This document shows, one piece after another, positions 14,044 to 21,911 of a stretch of DNA of 64,000 nt. The position numbers and the translations under genes were made by a program. Each line of letters starts with the position of its first letter. Position 1 is the stretch's first letter. Source of the DNA: CAZFLM01 sp964519955 (lineage in GTDB: Bacteria > Armatimonadota > Chthonomonadetes > Chthonomonadales > CAJBBX01). The notes beneath the pieces are model-generated. The model had not been told where the DNA came from. It did not search any database and worked only from the letters and a program-made list of their open reading frames with translations. The stretch spans positions 1 through 64,000 of the forward strand of contig CAZFLM010000021.1 of NCBI GenBank assembly GCA_964519955.1, in the 5' to 3' direction.

Positions 14044-16581
14044 ATGAACCGATCCGCCCTACGCATGCTTTGCTGCTCGCTGATCCTGGCGTGCCTCGCC
14101 GCGCCCGCGTTGTCGCAGACGTCGCCCATTGAGCAACTGAAGGCGTTTCGCTTCGGGCCCGATCGGTCGGTCTTGACCGCGGTCGCCACCTGGGTGAACG
14201 AGGCGCGCGTGGACCCGGCCCGCAAGAAGGAAGCGGCTGCCGCGCTCGCGTCGGTGCTCGGTTCCGACGCCGCCTTCGACGCGAAGCAGTTTGCGTGCCG
14301 GCAGTTGGTGATGGTCGCCGGCGAGGCCGAGGTGCCCGCGCTGCTGGCCACGCTCAACGACGCCAAGCTCGCGCACTATGCGCTGATGGCGCTCGCTCGC
14401 ATCCCCGGCGCCGCGGTGAACGACGCCCTGCGCCAGCAGATGGCGAAGCGCACCGGCGCGGTTCCGGCGGAGATCGCGAGCATTCTCGGTTCGCGGCGCG
14501 ATGCGAAGTCCGTGGGCGCCCTGGCGAAGCTGGCTGCTGCGTCCGACATAGGCGCCGCCGATGCCGCAGCCGCCGCGCTGGCGAAGATCGCCGACGCAGC
14601 GTCGCTCGCGGCCCTGAAGCAGGCCTATGCGCAGGCGGGCGCAGGGCGGAAGGCCGCGGTTGGCGACTCGCTGCTCGCGTGCGCCCTGACCGCCAGCAAG
14701 ACGACGCCGGCGGCGGCCGCGCCTGTCTTCGCGCTGCTGAACGCCCCGGCTGCCCCGGCAGTTCTCCGCGCCGGCGCGCTGCGGGGCATCGTCGGTCTTC
14801 AGGGCGCGGCTGCCGTCCCGGCGCTGCTGACTGCCCTGCGCGAGGCCGGCACCCCGCGCCAGAAGATGGCCGCCCAGCTCCTGCGCGAGCTTCCGGGCCC
14901 CGCCGTGACGAGCCGGTTGGCCTCCGCTCTGCCCTCTTTCTCCGGCAAGGGCTCCGGCTACCTCATCGAGGTCCTCGCCGACCGCCGCGACCCCGCTGCC
15001 GCTCCCACGCTGGCGAAGGCGGCCAGGAGCAGTGACGACGATACGCGCGTGGCGGCTCTCCGTGCTCTGGGCTCCACGAACAACCCGGCGATCGTCGCCA
15101 TCCTGCTGAACGCTGTCGCCAACGGAATGCCGGACGACCGCAACGCGGCCAACGACAGCCTGGTGCTGCTGAGCGGCAAGGCGATCGACGAGGCCATCCT
15201 GACCGTCGCGGACAAGGGCGCCAAGGTGCTCCGCGTTGCCGCCATCGAGACGCTCGGCAGGCGCCGCGTGCCCGGCCAGGAGACCCGCCTCGTGCAGGCT
15301 GCGCGCGGGACCGACCGCGAAGTGAGCGTCGCCGCGCTGCGCGTGCTGCGCTCGATGGGCACCACCGCCAGCCTCGGCACGCTCACCGATCTGATACTCG
15401 CCTCGCCAGCCGGCAAGCGCGACGAGGCGATGAGCACCGTCAGCGAGATCGCCCGCCGCGGCGTGAGCGAGGCTGACCGCACCGGCGCCCTCGCCCAGCG
15501 CCTGGCTGCCGCGACGAAGCCGGCAGACCGCGTCGACCTGCTCTCCGTCCTGGGCGAGGTGGGCGGACCGCGCGCCGTCGGGGCCCTGCGCGGCGCACTT
15601 GGCGACGCTTCGCCGGACGTGCAGATGGCGGCGCTGCAGGCACTGGCCGAGTGGCCGACCGACGAGCCGCTCGCCGACCTGCTGAAGATCGCGAAGACGA
15701 CGGCCGACCCCGCACGGCGCAGCATCGCCCTCCGCGGCTACACGCGCATGATCGGTGCGAACGAGCTGCGCCCCGCCGAGCAGACCATCGCCCTCTACCG
15801 CGAGGCTTCCGACCTGACGAAGAGCCCCGCCGAGCGCAAACTGGTCGTTGCCGGCCTGGCGAAGGTGAAGGGCCTCGGCGCGCTGCAGTACGCTGCCGAG
15901 CTGCGCAAGGACCCCGAGGCGAGCGCGGAGGCCGAGCTGGCCGTCGTCGAGATCGCCAAGTCGACGCTAGGCGCCTACCGCGACGAGACGAAGGCCATCC
16001 TCGAGCCGCTGGCGACCGGCGCGGCCGACGAGGAGGTGCGCAAGCGCGCGGCGGCTATCCTGGCCGCCATTCCGAAGCTGGGCGACTACGTGACCGCCTG
16101 GGAGGTCTCGCCGCGCTACGAGCAGGCCGGCGCGAACTACGCCGCGCTCCACGACATCCCGTTCGCGCCCGAGCAGCCGGACAAGGCGGGGCAGGTGGCC
16201 TGGGGGCTGATGCCCGCCGGCACCAGCGCCGACCAGCCCTGGCTCATCGATCTGCTGGCGCTGTACGGCGGCGAGCAGAAGCTGGCCTACCTGCGCACCG
16301 CCGTCTGGTCGGACGCGGAGCGCGACCTGGTGCTCGAGTCCGGCAGCGACGACGGCACCAAGGCATGGTGGAACGGCGACATCGTCATCAACGTGAACGT
16401 GCAGCGCGCCGTGGCCCCCGCCCAGGAGAAGACGAAGCTCCACCTGAAGGCCGGCTGGAACCAGCTCATGCTGAAGATCCCGCAGAACGTCATGGGCTGG
16501 GGCGCGGTGGCCCGGTTCACGAACCCGGACGGCACGCCGGCCACGGGTCTGCGCTTCGCGGTTCCCTCGGCGGCGAGGTAG
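14044..16581 (+). CDS. Secreted HEAT-repeat protein with C-terminal galactose-binding-like domain
   Basis: The 845-residue protein starts with a signal peptide (ALRMLCCSLILACLAAPALSQ). From about residue 60 to 690 it is a long array of Ala/Leu-rich helix pairs (ALMALARIPGAAVNDALR; KVLRVAAIETLGRRRVPG; VGGPRAVGALRGALGDASPD), that is HEAT/PBS-lyase-type repeats. The last 150 residues are different: SGSDDGTKAWWNGDIV, then KLHLKAGWNQLMLKI, a pattern of galactose-binding/PA14-like jelly rolls. A GGAGGAAA lies upstream of the ATG. A scaffold or adaptor outside the cytoplasm is the likely role, possibly binding a carbohydrate or another protein through the C-terminus. No catalytic motif is seen. Confidence 0.75.
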   Translation: MNRSALRMLCCSLILACLAAPALSQTSPIEQLKAFRFGPDRSVLTAVATWVNEARVDPARKKEAAAALASVLGSDAAFDAKQFACRQLVMVAGEAEVPALLATLNDAKLAHYALMALARIPGAAVNDALRQQMAKRTGAVPAEIASILGSRRDAKSVGALAKLAAASDIGAADAAAAALAKIADAASLAALKQAYAQAGAGRKAAVGDSLLACALTASKTTPAAAAPVFALLNAPAAPAVLRAGALRGIVGLQGAAAVPALLTALREAGTPRQKMAAQLLRELPGPAVTSRLASALPSFSGKGSGYLIEVLADRRDPAAAPTLAKAARSSDDDTRVAALRALGSTNNPAIVAILLNAVANGMPDDRNAANDSLVLLSGKAIDEAILTVADKGAKVLRVAAIETLGRRRVPGQETRLVQAARGTDREVSVAALRVLRSMGTTASLGTLTDLILASPAGKRDEAMSTVSEIARRGVSEADRTGALAQRLAAATKPADRVDLLSVLGEVGGPRAVGALRGALGDASPDVQMAALQALAEWPTDEPLADLLKIAKTTADPARRSIALRGYTRMIGANELRPAEQTIALYREASDLTKSPAERKLVVAGLAKVKGLGALQYAAELRKDPEASAEAELAVVEIAKSTLGAYRDETKAILEPLATGAADEEVRKRAAAILAAIPKLGDYVTAWEVSPRYEQAGANYAALHDIPFAPEQPDKAGQVAWGLMPAGTSADQPWLIDLLALYGGEQKLAYLRTAVWSDAERDLVLESGSDDGTKAWWNGDIVINVNVQRAVAPAQEKTKLHLKAGWNQLMLKIPQNVMGWGAVARFTNPDGTPATGLRFAVPSAAR

Positions 16582-16596
16582 AACGCCGTAAGAACG

Positions 16597-16625
16597 TTGC
16601 AGGAACTACGTGCATATGGCATACT
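16597..16625 (+). promoter_or_regulatory. Candidate promoter of the toxin-antitoxin module
   Basis: TTGCAG (16597-16602) and CATACT (16620-16625) are spaced by 17 nt. The -10 box runs into the left arm of the 16-bp palindrome, so a repressor on the palindrome would block this promoter. Consensus matches are moderate (3 of 6 and 4 of 6). Confidence 0.35.
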
Positions 16626-16660
16626 ACCGATCAGGGGGCGCGCAGCCCCCTGATCGGTAG
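16624..16660. promoter_or_regulatory. Perfect 16-bp palindrome: operator or terminator before the AbrB/Doc module
   Basis: Arms 16624-16639 (CTACCGATCAGGGGGC) and 16645-16660 are exact reverse complements around a 5-nt loop. The palindrome ends 10 nt before the antitoxin ATG and overlaps a candidate -10 box. AbrB/MazE antitoxins repress their own operons by binding such palindromes, so operator is the first reading. It could also be a terminator of the upstream HEAT gene, although no T-run follows. Confidence 0.6.
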
Positions 16661-16670
16661 AGGTGACGCG

Positions 16671-16910
16671 ATGACCAGAACGCTTCAGAAGATCGGCAAC
16701 AGCAAGGGCCTGGTGCTCACCAAGACGATGCTCGACCACCTCGGCGTGACGGACACCGTCGAGGTGCAGCTCATCGACAAGCAGATCGTCCTGACGGCGC
16801 CGGCTGCTCCCGAGGATGAAGACCGGGCAGTCTACGAGAAAGCTAAGCGAGACACCGTCGAGCAGTACGCCGAGGCCATCCGCAGGCTGGGGGATGCGTC
16901 TGAGCTGTAA
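16671..16910 (+). CDS. AbrB/MazE-family antitoxin
   Basis: The 79-residue protein has the swapped-hairpin AbrB/MazE DNA-binding fold at its N-terminus: TLQKIGNSKGLVLTKTMLDHLG, then VEVQLIDKQIVLTAP. An acidic, charged C-terminal tail (EDEDRAVYEKAKRDTVEQYAEAIRRL) is the expected toxin-neutralising segment. GAGGTG lies just before ATG 16671. It is followed 9 nt later by a Doc-type toxin. In known modules of this kind the antitoxin blocks the toxin and autoregulates; the palindrome at 16624-16660 fits that. Confidence 0.9.
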   Translation: MTRTLQKIGNSKGLVLTKTMLDHLGVTDTVEVQLIDKQIVLTAPAAPEDEDRAVYEKAKRDTVEQYAEAIRRLGDASEL

Positions 16911-16919
16911 CCAAGCGCC

Positions 16920-17381
16920 ATGGCACAGCAACCAAGGCAGGCGAGGATCAGGTTCCTGACCTACGATCTCGTGAATGACCTTCACGAGACGGTCGTACGC
17001 TTCGTGTCGGCCACAGAGTCGCTCGCCATCCGCGACGACGGACTGCTGCGGTCAGCCCTGGCAACCCCACAGCAGACCTGGGAAGGTGCGTACGTGTACG
17101 GCTCGCTGGCCGAGATGGCCGCCGCGTACCTGATCGGCCTCTGTCAGAACCACCCGTACGAGAACGGCAACAAGCGGATCGGCTTCACCGCCTGTTCCAC
17201 GTTCCTGCGGATGAATGGGTACCAGCTAGTCCTGTCGCAAGACGAGGCCGTGCAACTGACCCTCGACGTAGTCACGCACTCGCGCAGCCGCGAGGATGTG
17301 GTATCCCTGATCGAGCGGGCGATGCGCCCGCTTCAGGATTCCCCAGCGCCACCGATCGACGCGTCACAACCCGAGACCTAA
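16920..17381 (+). CDS. Doc-type (Fic fold) toxin
   Basis: The 153-residue protein carries the Doc/Fic active-site loop HPYENGNKRIG at 78-88. The first half shows the family's FLTYDLVNDLHETVV and IRDDGLLRSALATPQ segments. Known Doc toxins phosphorylate EF-Tu and stop translation, whereas AMPylating Fic proteins have HPFxxGNG. The N-G-N-K-R form here matches Doc. No inhibitory-helix motif is seen inside the protein, so inhibition should come from the AbrB-type antitoxin. The gene begins 9 nt after the antitoxin stop. The C-terminal tail is Pro-rich. Confidence 0.9.
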   Translation: MAQQPRQARIRFLTYDLVNDLHETVVRFVSATESLAIRDDGLLRSALATPQQTWEGAYVYGSLAEMAAAYLIGLCQNHPYENGNKRIGFTACSTFLRMNGYQLVLSQDEAVQLTLDVVTHSRSREDVVSLIERAMRPLQDSPAPPIDASQPET

Positions 17382-17394
17382 GGAGGTAACCCCC

Positions 17395-17892
17395 ATGAGC
17401 ACGACCGAGAGCAATCTGGCCCACGCGTTCGCCGGCGAGAGCCAGGCCAACCGCAAGTACCTCGCCTTCGCCAAGAAGGCCGAGCAGGAAGGCTTCACCA
17501 CGATCGCCCGCCTCTTCCGCGCCGCGGCGGAGGCCGAGACCATCCACGCGCACGGGCACCTGGCCGCGATGGACGGCGTCGGTTCCACGCTGGACAACCT
17601 GAAGGCGGCATTCGGCGGCGAGACTGAGGAGTACACCTCGATGTACCCGCCCATGCTCGCCCAGGCCGAGGCGGATGGCCACAAGGCGAAGCGCATGTTC
17701 GGCTACGCGCTGAAGGCCGAGGAGGTCCACGCGAAGCTCTACCAGATGGCCATCGACGCGGCCGCCGAGGGCAAGGACCTGACGGGCGTCGACTTCTACC
17801 TCTGCCCGATCTGCGGCAACATCGAGCTTGGCCAGGCGCCCGAGACCTGCTCCATCTGCGGCGCCAAGGGCGAGAAGTTCATCAAGATGTAG
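17395..17892 (+). CDS. Rubrerythrin
   Basis: The 165-residue protein is a standard rubrerythrin, a diiron peroxidase that removes hydrogen peroxide. An N-terminal four-helix ferritin-like domain (NLAHAFAGESQANRKYLAFA; AAAEAETIHAHGHL, with ligand glutamates around 15 and 48, and KAEEVHAKLY) is followed by a rubredoxin-like domain with two CxxC knuckles (YLCPICGN at about 128 and TCSICGA at about 150). AAGGAGGT lies 6 nt before the ATG, among the strongest ribosome sites in the window, suggesting high expression. It is 13 nt downstream of the toxin gene, yet probably has its own role in oxidative stress. Confidence 0.95.
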   Translation: MSTTESNLAHAFAGESQANRKYLAFAKKAEQEGFTTIARLFRAAAEAETIHAHGHLAAMDGVGSTLDNLKAAFGGETEEYTSMYPPMLAQAEADGHKAKRMFGYALKAEEVHAKLYQMAIDAAAEGKDLTGVDFYLCPICGNIELGQAPETCSICGAKGEKFIKM

Positions 17893-17901
17893 GCGGCCGC
17901 G

Positions 17902-17921
17902 GCCGGCCCGAGACGGCCGGC
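17902..17921. terminator. G+C-rich hairpin after rubrerythrin
   Basis: GCCGGCC (17902-17908) and GGCCGGC (17915-17921) form a perfect 7-bp stem with a 6-nt loop starting 10 nt after the stop codon. No T-run follows. The rest of 17922-18143 shows no gene. Confidence 0.45.
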
Positions 17922-18143
17922 TCCCGCGCCTCGAAGGGCTAGCTGGTCGAGTGGCGGCAGTGTGTGGTTGCACGGCCGCTGCACCGCAAGCATCTGTCCC
18001 CCTGGTTCCTGAGGCTGCCGGCACGGCGCGCGCAGTTGTGGGCCCGTAGCTATCGGGGCATGGCCGCCGTCGGCATCGGCGCAGGCTTGATCGGGAGCGG
18101 GCTAGCCTTGACCCGCGTGTCGGGCGGAGGTGATGGATGCCCG

Positions 18144-18599
18144 CTACGGCTTCGGCTTTACGGGGCGTTGCTGCCAGCGGCGATCGCGCTCCTTGCCCCG
18201 GCTGAGCAACGCGGCGCCGTATCCGCCGCCCAGGATGCTGCCCAAGACGCCCACGATGGTGGCCGCATAGATGCCCTGGGAGCGCCAAGCACAGACGATC
18301 GCCGCGCCAAAGCCCAGAGTAGCGATCCATGCGGTTACCAAGAGGCCGCGTGAGGATTGCCGTACGTCGTTCGCTATCACCCTGGTCTCGAGGTCGATCC
18401 GGTGGGACGCCTGTGCTTCCATCATTGTCAGGAATCGATCGGCGGAGCCAGGCAGGACTCGCTCGTACTCCGCAAGCATCTCTGGAGGGATCGGTCCTTC
18501 ATAGGAGGATGAAGCTGAGAACGAGACGACGTGCGTTCCTGGCGCGGTCAGTTGTGTGGGATGCGCGTCGGACTGGATGTCACGCTGTCGCCGCGACAT
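18144..18599 (-). CDS. DUF2335 membrane protein
   Basis: This 151-residue protein shows the DUF2335 pattern: YEGPIPPEMLAEYERVLPGSADRFLTMMEAQASHR, then two hydrophobic segments (LLVTAWIATLGFGAAIVCAW; GIYAATIVGVLGSILGGGYGAALL) and a basic C-terminus. ATG 18599 is chosen because GGAG lies 7 nt upstream; ATG 18635 would add 12 residues. It overlaps the end of the preceding minus-strand gene by 20 nt, so the two are surely cotranslated. DUF2335 has no known activity; a small inner-membrane protein with a cytoplasmic N-terminus is expected. Confidence 0.8.
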   Translation of the reverse strand: MSRRQRDIQSDAHPTQLTAPGTHVVSFSASSSYEGPIPPEMLAEYERVLPGSADRFLTMMEAQASHRIDLETRVIANDVRQSSRGLLVTAWIATLGFGAAIVCAWRSQGIYAATIVGVLGSILGGGYGAALLSRGKERDRRWQQRPVKPKP

Positions 18600-18834
18600 C
18601 GCCGGGCTCCGGAGCGGTGCTGGTTCTTGAGCCATCCTGCAACTGAAGCCGGTTCCATGCAGCCCGCATGTCTCCAATCAGGGCTGCGTAGTCGGTCGCC
18701 ATGGCGAGGGCATCCGCCTCCTCAGGTGATCGGCACGAGTTGTACTCGTTCAGTCCGCCGGCTAGGTCCATCGCGCGGGCAACGCCCTCGACGAACGATG
18801 GTCGGGCGAAAAGTACAAAGCTGTTGGTGCCCAT
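18580..18834 (-). CDS. Small conserved-looking protein coupled to DUF2335
   Basis: The product is 84 residues: FVLFARPSFVEGVARAMDLAG, GLNEYNSCRSPEEADALAMATD and DMRAAWNRLQ are its clearest segments, mainly helical and without a signal peptide. GAGGT lies about 6 nt before ATG 18834. It is the first gene of a minus-strand pair with DUF2335. I do not assign it to a named family. The compact, low-gap pattern and overlap with DUF2335 indicate a real functional partner. Confidence 0.7.
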   Translation of the reverse strand: MGTNSFVLFARPSFVEGVARAMDLAGGLNEYNSCRSPEEADALAMATDYAALIGDMRAAWNRLQLQDGSRTSTAPEPGDVAATA

Positions 18835-18876
18835 AGGTACCTCGCTGGTGCGCTGGTCACGACGCATCGTGTTTCC

Positions 18877-18882
18877 ATTATA
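18877..18882 (-). promoter_or_regulatory. Perfect -10 box (TATAAT) for the DUF2335 pair
   Basis: On the minus strand TATAAT occurs 43 nt upstream of ATG 18834. TTGACA also occurs (18891-18896) but only 8 nt from the -10, too close to act with it. A usable -35 is not clear, so either the -10 acts alone or the promoter needs an activator. Confidence 0.4.
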
Positions 18883-18907
18883 CGTCGATCTGTCAAGGAT
18901 CTGCACC

Positions 18908-18947
18908 CGCCCGTCCCGCGATAGCGCATTGCCGGACGGGACGGGCG
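18908..18947. repeat. Inverted repeat with GGGACGGGCG core, copy A
   Basis: CGCCCGTCCCG (18908-18918) pairs perfectly with 18937-18947 around an 18-nt loop, between the divergent DUF2335 pair and the methyltransferase. A related hairpin with the same GGGACGGGCG core lies at 24575-24596. This appears to be a dispersed intergenic repeat family. Confidence 0.45.
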
Positions 18948-18977
18948 TTGGATGCACCATAGGGACATCGGTTCACC

Positions 18978-19829
18978 ATGACCCTCCTCGACCTGATCTC
19001 CCGCGACCCGAGCCCCGAGCCGTGGGCGGCCGGCGACAACATCCCCTGGCACGAGCCTGGCTTCAGCGCGCGCATGCTGGCCGAGCATCTTTCGCAGGAA
19101 CACGACGCCGCAAGCCGCCGCTCCGCCAAGATCGAGGCGCAGGTGGCCTGGATCCACCGGCACGTGCTCGTCGAGGCTGCGTCGCGCGTCCTCGACCTGG
19201 GGTGCGGCCCCGGCTTCTACTGCAGCCGCCTCGCCCGCCTCGGCCACACGTGCATCGGCGTCGACTACTCGCCTGCGTCCATCGAGTACGCCAGGGCCGA
19301 GGCCGAGCGCGAAGGGCTCGACTGCGCCTACGTGCTGGAGGATGTCCGCTCGTACGACCCGCATGGCCTGGGCGACCTGGCGATGATGCTCTATGGCGAG
19401 CCGAACGTGTTCCGCCGCGAAGACCTGCGGGCCATCCTGGGCCGCGCTCGCGGCGTGCTGAGCCCCGGCGGGCGCGTCCTGCTGGAGCCACACACCTTCG
19501 AGGCTGTCGAAGCCATCGGTCGCTCCGGGACGAGTTGGTACACCGCCCCGGCCGGCCTCTTCTCCGACGCGCCGCACCTCGTCCTGCAGGAGAACCAGTG
19601 GGACGACGCGACGCGTACCGCGACGACACGGTTCCACGTGATCGATGCCGCGACCGGCCAGGTCGCCACCCACGGCCGCACGATGCAGGCCTACACGCCG
19701 GAGGACTACGCCGCGCTTCTGCACGAGTGCGGGTTCGGCGGCGTGATCTTCCACCCGTCGCTCACCGGCGAGCCGGACGAGACGCAGGCCGCGCTGATCG
19801 TGGTGGTCGCGCAGGTGCACGCCGGCTGA
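18978..19829 (+). CDS. Class I SAM-dependent methyltransferase
   Basis: The 283-residue protein has the Rossmann-like SAM-binding fold. Motif I is VLDLGCGPGF (71-80), followed by the acidic end of beta-2 in CIGVDYSPASIEYARAEAE and the post-motif RGVLSPGGRVLLEPHTFE. The C-terminal third (SGTSWYTAPAGLFSDAPHLVLQENQW; YTPEDYAALLHECGFGGV) probably forms the substrate cap. The fold is of the small-molecule methyltransferase kind; the substrate cannot be read. The gene has only a weak ribosome site and is 23 nt before the next gene, which may be cotranscribed. Confidence 0.85.
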   Translation: MTLLDLISRDPSPEPWAAGDNIPWHEPGFSARMLAEHLSQEHDAASRRSAKIEAQVAWIHRHVLVEAASRVLDLGCGPGFYCSRLARLGHTCIGVDYSPASIEYARAEAEREGLDCAYVLEDVRSYDPHGLGDLAMMLYGEPNVFRREDLRAILGRARGVLSPGGRVLLEPHTFEAVEAIGRSGTSWYTAPAGLFSDAPHLVLQENQWDDATRTATTRFHVIDAATGQVATHGRTMQAYTPEDYAALLHECGFGGVIFHPSLTGEPDETQAALIVVVAQVHAG

Positions 19830-19851
19830 TCGACAAACACGGAGGTAGGCG

Positions 19852-21069
19852 ATGAGAGTGCACGCAGCTCCGGCATTGGCGTTCTCGGTCTTCCTGGTAT
19901 GCGTGTGCCGGATCGCGTCGGCCCAGCCCGCTCCCAAGATGGACGCGGCCCTAGCGAAGGACTGGCTCCAGCGTTGGGAGGCCAACATCGTCGCCGACTC
20001 GCGCAACCGCTACTGTGACAAGGAGATGGGCGAGGAGATCGGCTGGCTCATCAGCCCCTTCTCGGAGGGCTTCTGCTGGGGCTACGAGGCCACCGGCGAC
20101 ACGAAGTGGATCGACCGGCTGATCGAGTGGACCGACGCGTGGGTGAAGCGCGGCGTCAAGGAGCCCGACGGGTACACAGGCTGGCCCAAGGACGACGGCG
20201 CCAGCACACAGGTCGTGCCCGGCCTCTACACGGACAACATCCTGGGCGAGGCGATGGGCCTGAAGCCTGCTGTGCACATCGCCGGGCTCATTCTGCGCAC
20301 GCCCGCGCTCAAGGCGACGTACGGCGACAAGGCGCGCGAGTACCTGGCCCTGGCCGAGCGCACGTTCGAGAAGTGGGACAAGCGCGGGTGCTGGCGCGAG
20401 GCGAAGACCGGCGGCGTCTGGGTGGTGCCGACCTTCGGCATCGACAAGGCGACTGGCAAGTGGACCGAGGAGTACGCGCGCAAGGGCGTCGACGGCTTCT
20501 CGCTGCCCGCCAACAAGCAGAACCTGGTCGCCATGTGGATGCTGGAGCTGTACGACGCCACGAAGAAGCCGGTCTACCGCGAGCGCGCCGAGAAGTGGTT
20601 CCAGCAGATGAAGTCGCGCATTCGCATGGTCGATGGCGGCAAGCGCTGCGAGTGGAACTACTGGGACCCCGCTGGCCCGTGGGACTACAAGCCCGACGGC
20701 TCGACGAAACACTGGGTCGGCGTGCATCCCAACGGCGGCTACTACTTCGTCGACACCGAAGGCATCGCGGCAGCGTACGAGCACGGCCTCGTGTTCACGA
20801 AGCAGGACATCGACCGGCTCATCGCCACGAACCGCGACTTCATGTGGAACCAGCGGGTTAAGGGCGCCAAGTTCCAGTCCATCAACGGCGGCCCGCCCGA
20901 CGACCGATGGAAGGACAGCCCCGGCACGCTCTGGCTCGGCATGGCGCCGTACGACGCGAAGCTGCGCGAGGTCTTCGAGGCCAACCACAACCCCGCAAGC
21001 TGGGGCGGCCTCTCCGCGACGCCCTGGTACGTGGCGCGCATGACGGGGAAGGTGGCGGCGGGGAGGTAG
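19852..21069 (+). CDS. Secreted (alpha/alpha)6-barrel-like glycosidase/lyase candidate
   Basis: This 405-residue protein has a signal peptide (PALAFSVFLVCVCRIASAQ). Helical, Trp-rich repeats follow that resemble six-hairpin glycosidases: EGFCWGYEATGDTKWIDRLIEWTDAWVKRG; GLYTDNILGEAMGLKPAVHIAGLIL; REYLALAERTFEKWDKR; NLVAMWMLELYDATKKPVYRERAEKWFQQM. The C-terminal segment includes WNYWDPAGPWDY and GVHPNGGYYFVDTEGIAAAYE. GGAGGT lies 6 nt before the ATG. Such barrels hydrolyse or eliminate polysaccharides (for example GH88/GH105, or alginate- and heparin-type lyases). No exact family or catalytic residue can be fixed by eye. Confidence 0.65.
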   Translation: MRVHAAPALAFSVFLVCVCRIASAQPAPKMDAALAKDWLQRWEANIVADSRNRYCDKEMGEEIGWLISPFSEGFCWGYEATGDTKWIDRLIEWTDAWVKRGVKEPDGYTGWPKDDGASTQVVPGLYTDNILGEAMGLKPAVHIAGLILRTPALKATYGDKAREYLALAERTFEKWDKRGCWREAKTGGVWVVPTFGIDKATGKWTEEYARKGVDGFSLPANKQNLVAMWMLELYDATKKPVYRERAEKWFQQMKSRIRMVDGGKRCEWNYWDPAGPWDYKPDGSTKHWVGVHPNGGYYFVDTEGIAAAYEHGLVFTKQDIDRLIATNRDFMWNQRVKGAKFQSINGGPPDDRWKDSPGTLWLGMAPYDAKLREVFEANHNPASWGGLSATPWYVARMTGKVAAGR

Positions 21070-21113
21070 TCGGGCGTCAGCCGGACTGGACGGCACGGGC
21101 CTGATCTGCCTCC

Positions 21114-21142
21114 TGTACACCAGCATCAAGGTATGGTACATT
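21114..21142 (+). promoter_or_regulatory. Candidate promoter with repeated GTACA boxes before the PIN module
   Basis: TGTACA (21114-21119) and TACATT (21137-21142) are spaced 17 nt apart. GTACA occurs three times within 40 nt (21115, 21136, 21147), as might be expected of an operator for an autoregulated toxin-antitoxin pair. Confidence 0.35.
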
Positions 21143-21215
21143 CAGAGTACAGACCGGCCGCGCGCCCTCGCCATGGGCTGGCGGACGGCATCATCACCGT
21201 GGGAGGACAGCCTGG

Positions 21216-21425
21216 ATGGCGATCGTGCATACAGAGACAGCCGCCGACGTGGCTGCCCCGCTCGCGCGCAACGGCCCGTCATCAGAGGACAAGATGGCCA
21301 AGCTGATCGCGCTTGTTGACGAGTGGATGAAGGACGAGACTGGATATGATGAGATGGCGTGGCCAATCCTGGCGAAGGCCTTGAACGAGAACCGCCTCTC
21401 TGCGCGAGATCGCGTGGTTGAGTAA
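21216..21425 (+). CDS. Small putative antitoxin of a PIN-domain module
   Basis: The 69-residue protein (VAAPLARNGPSSEDKMAKLIALVDEWMKDETGYDEMAWPILAKALNENRLSARDR) is helical and acidic, with no recognised DNA-binding fold. GGGAGGA precedes the ATG. Its stop overlaps the TTG start of the PIN toxin by 8 nt. Position, size and overlap are those of VapB-like antitoxins, but the sequence itself is not a known VapB family by eye; it resembles the small partners seen next to PIN proteins in other bacteria. Confidence 0.7.
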   Translation: MAIVHTETAADVAAPLARNGPSSEDKMAKLIALVDEWMKDETGYDEMAWPILAKALNENRLSARDRVVE

Positions 21426-21849
21426 GCTCCTGCTTCTCGATTCGGGCCCGCTTGGCAGGCTTGCCCACCCGAAGCGAACGCTCGTTGTCTCGCAGTGGAT
21501 CGCTGCGGTGCACGACAGCGGCGACCTGCTCGTCATACCCGAGATCGCCGACTACGAGGTCAGGCGCAGCCTGCTTCTCGCCGGGCTCGGCGCCTCGATC
21601 GTGCGCCTGAACTGCCTTCGGGAGACCCTCGACTTCGTCGCGATAGACAGCCAGACGATGCTCCTTGCTGCAGAGCTGTGGGCCGATGCTAGGCGCCGTG
21701 GTCGGCCGACAGCCGCCCCATCCGAATTGGATGGCGACGTGATCCTGGCCGCCCAGGCCATCCTTGTTGGAGCGGTCGTCGTTACCGATAACTCAGCACA
21801 CGTAGCTCAGTTCGTCGACACGCTCGACTGGCAGACGCTGGCGCCCTGA
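21418..21849 (+). CDS. PIN-domain ribonuclease toxin (VapC-like)
   Basis: The 143-residue protein has the PIN acidic pattern: LLLLDSGPLGRLAHP (Asp8), IPEIADYEVRR (Glu42/Glu47), SELDGDVILAAQA (Asp105/Asp107) and VVTDNSAHV (Asp124). Known VapC toxins cleave tRNA or rRNA with Mg2+ or Mn2+ bound by these residues. The start is TTG 21418 inside the antitoxin stop region, since no ATG lies before LLLLDSG. The coupling suggests that the toxin is made only with its antitoxin. Confidence 0.85.
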   Translation: MSKLLLLDSGPLGRLAHPKRTLVVSQWIAAVHDSGDLLVIPEIADYEVRRSLLLAGLGASIVRLNCLRETLDFVAIDSQTMLLAAELWADARRRGRPTAAPSELDGDVILAAQAILVGAVVVTDNSAHVAQFVDTLDWQTLAP

Positions 21850-21911
21850 CTACGACAGCATCGGCGTCCCGGTAGCCCTGCTGGCGACTGCGGTGGCCTC
21901 CCTCAACCCAC

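Noticed and set aside
18877..18896. TTGACA/TATAAT pair on the minus strand as a full promoter
   Set aside because: Both boxes are perfect but only 8 nt apart, which cannot serve one sigma70-type polymerase; only the -10 is kept as a candidate.
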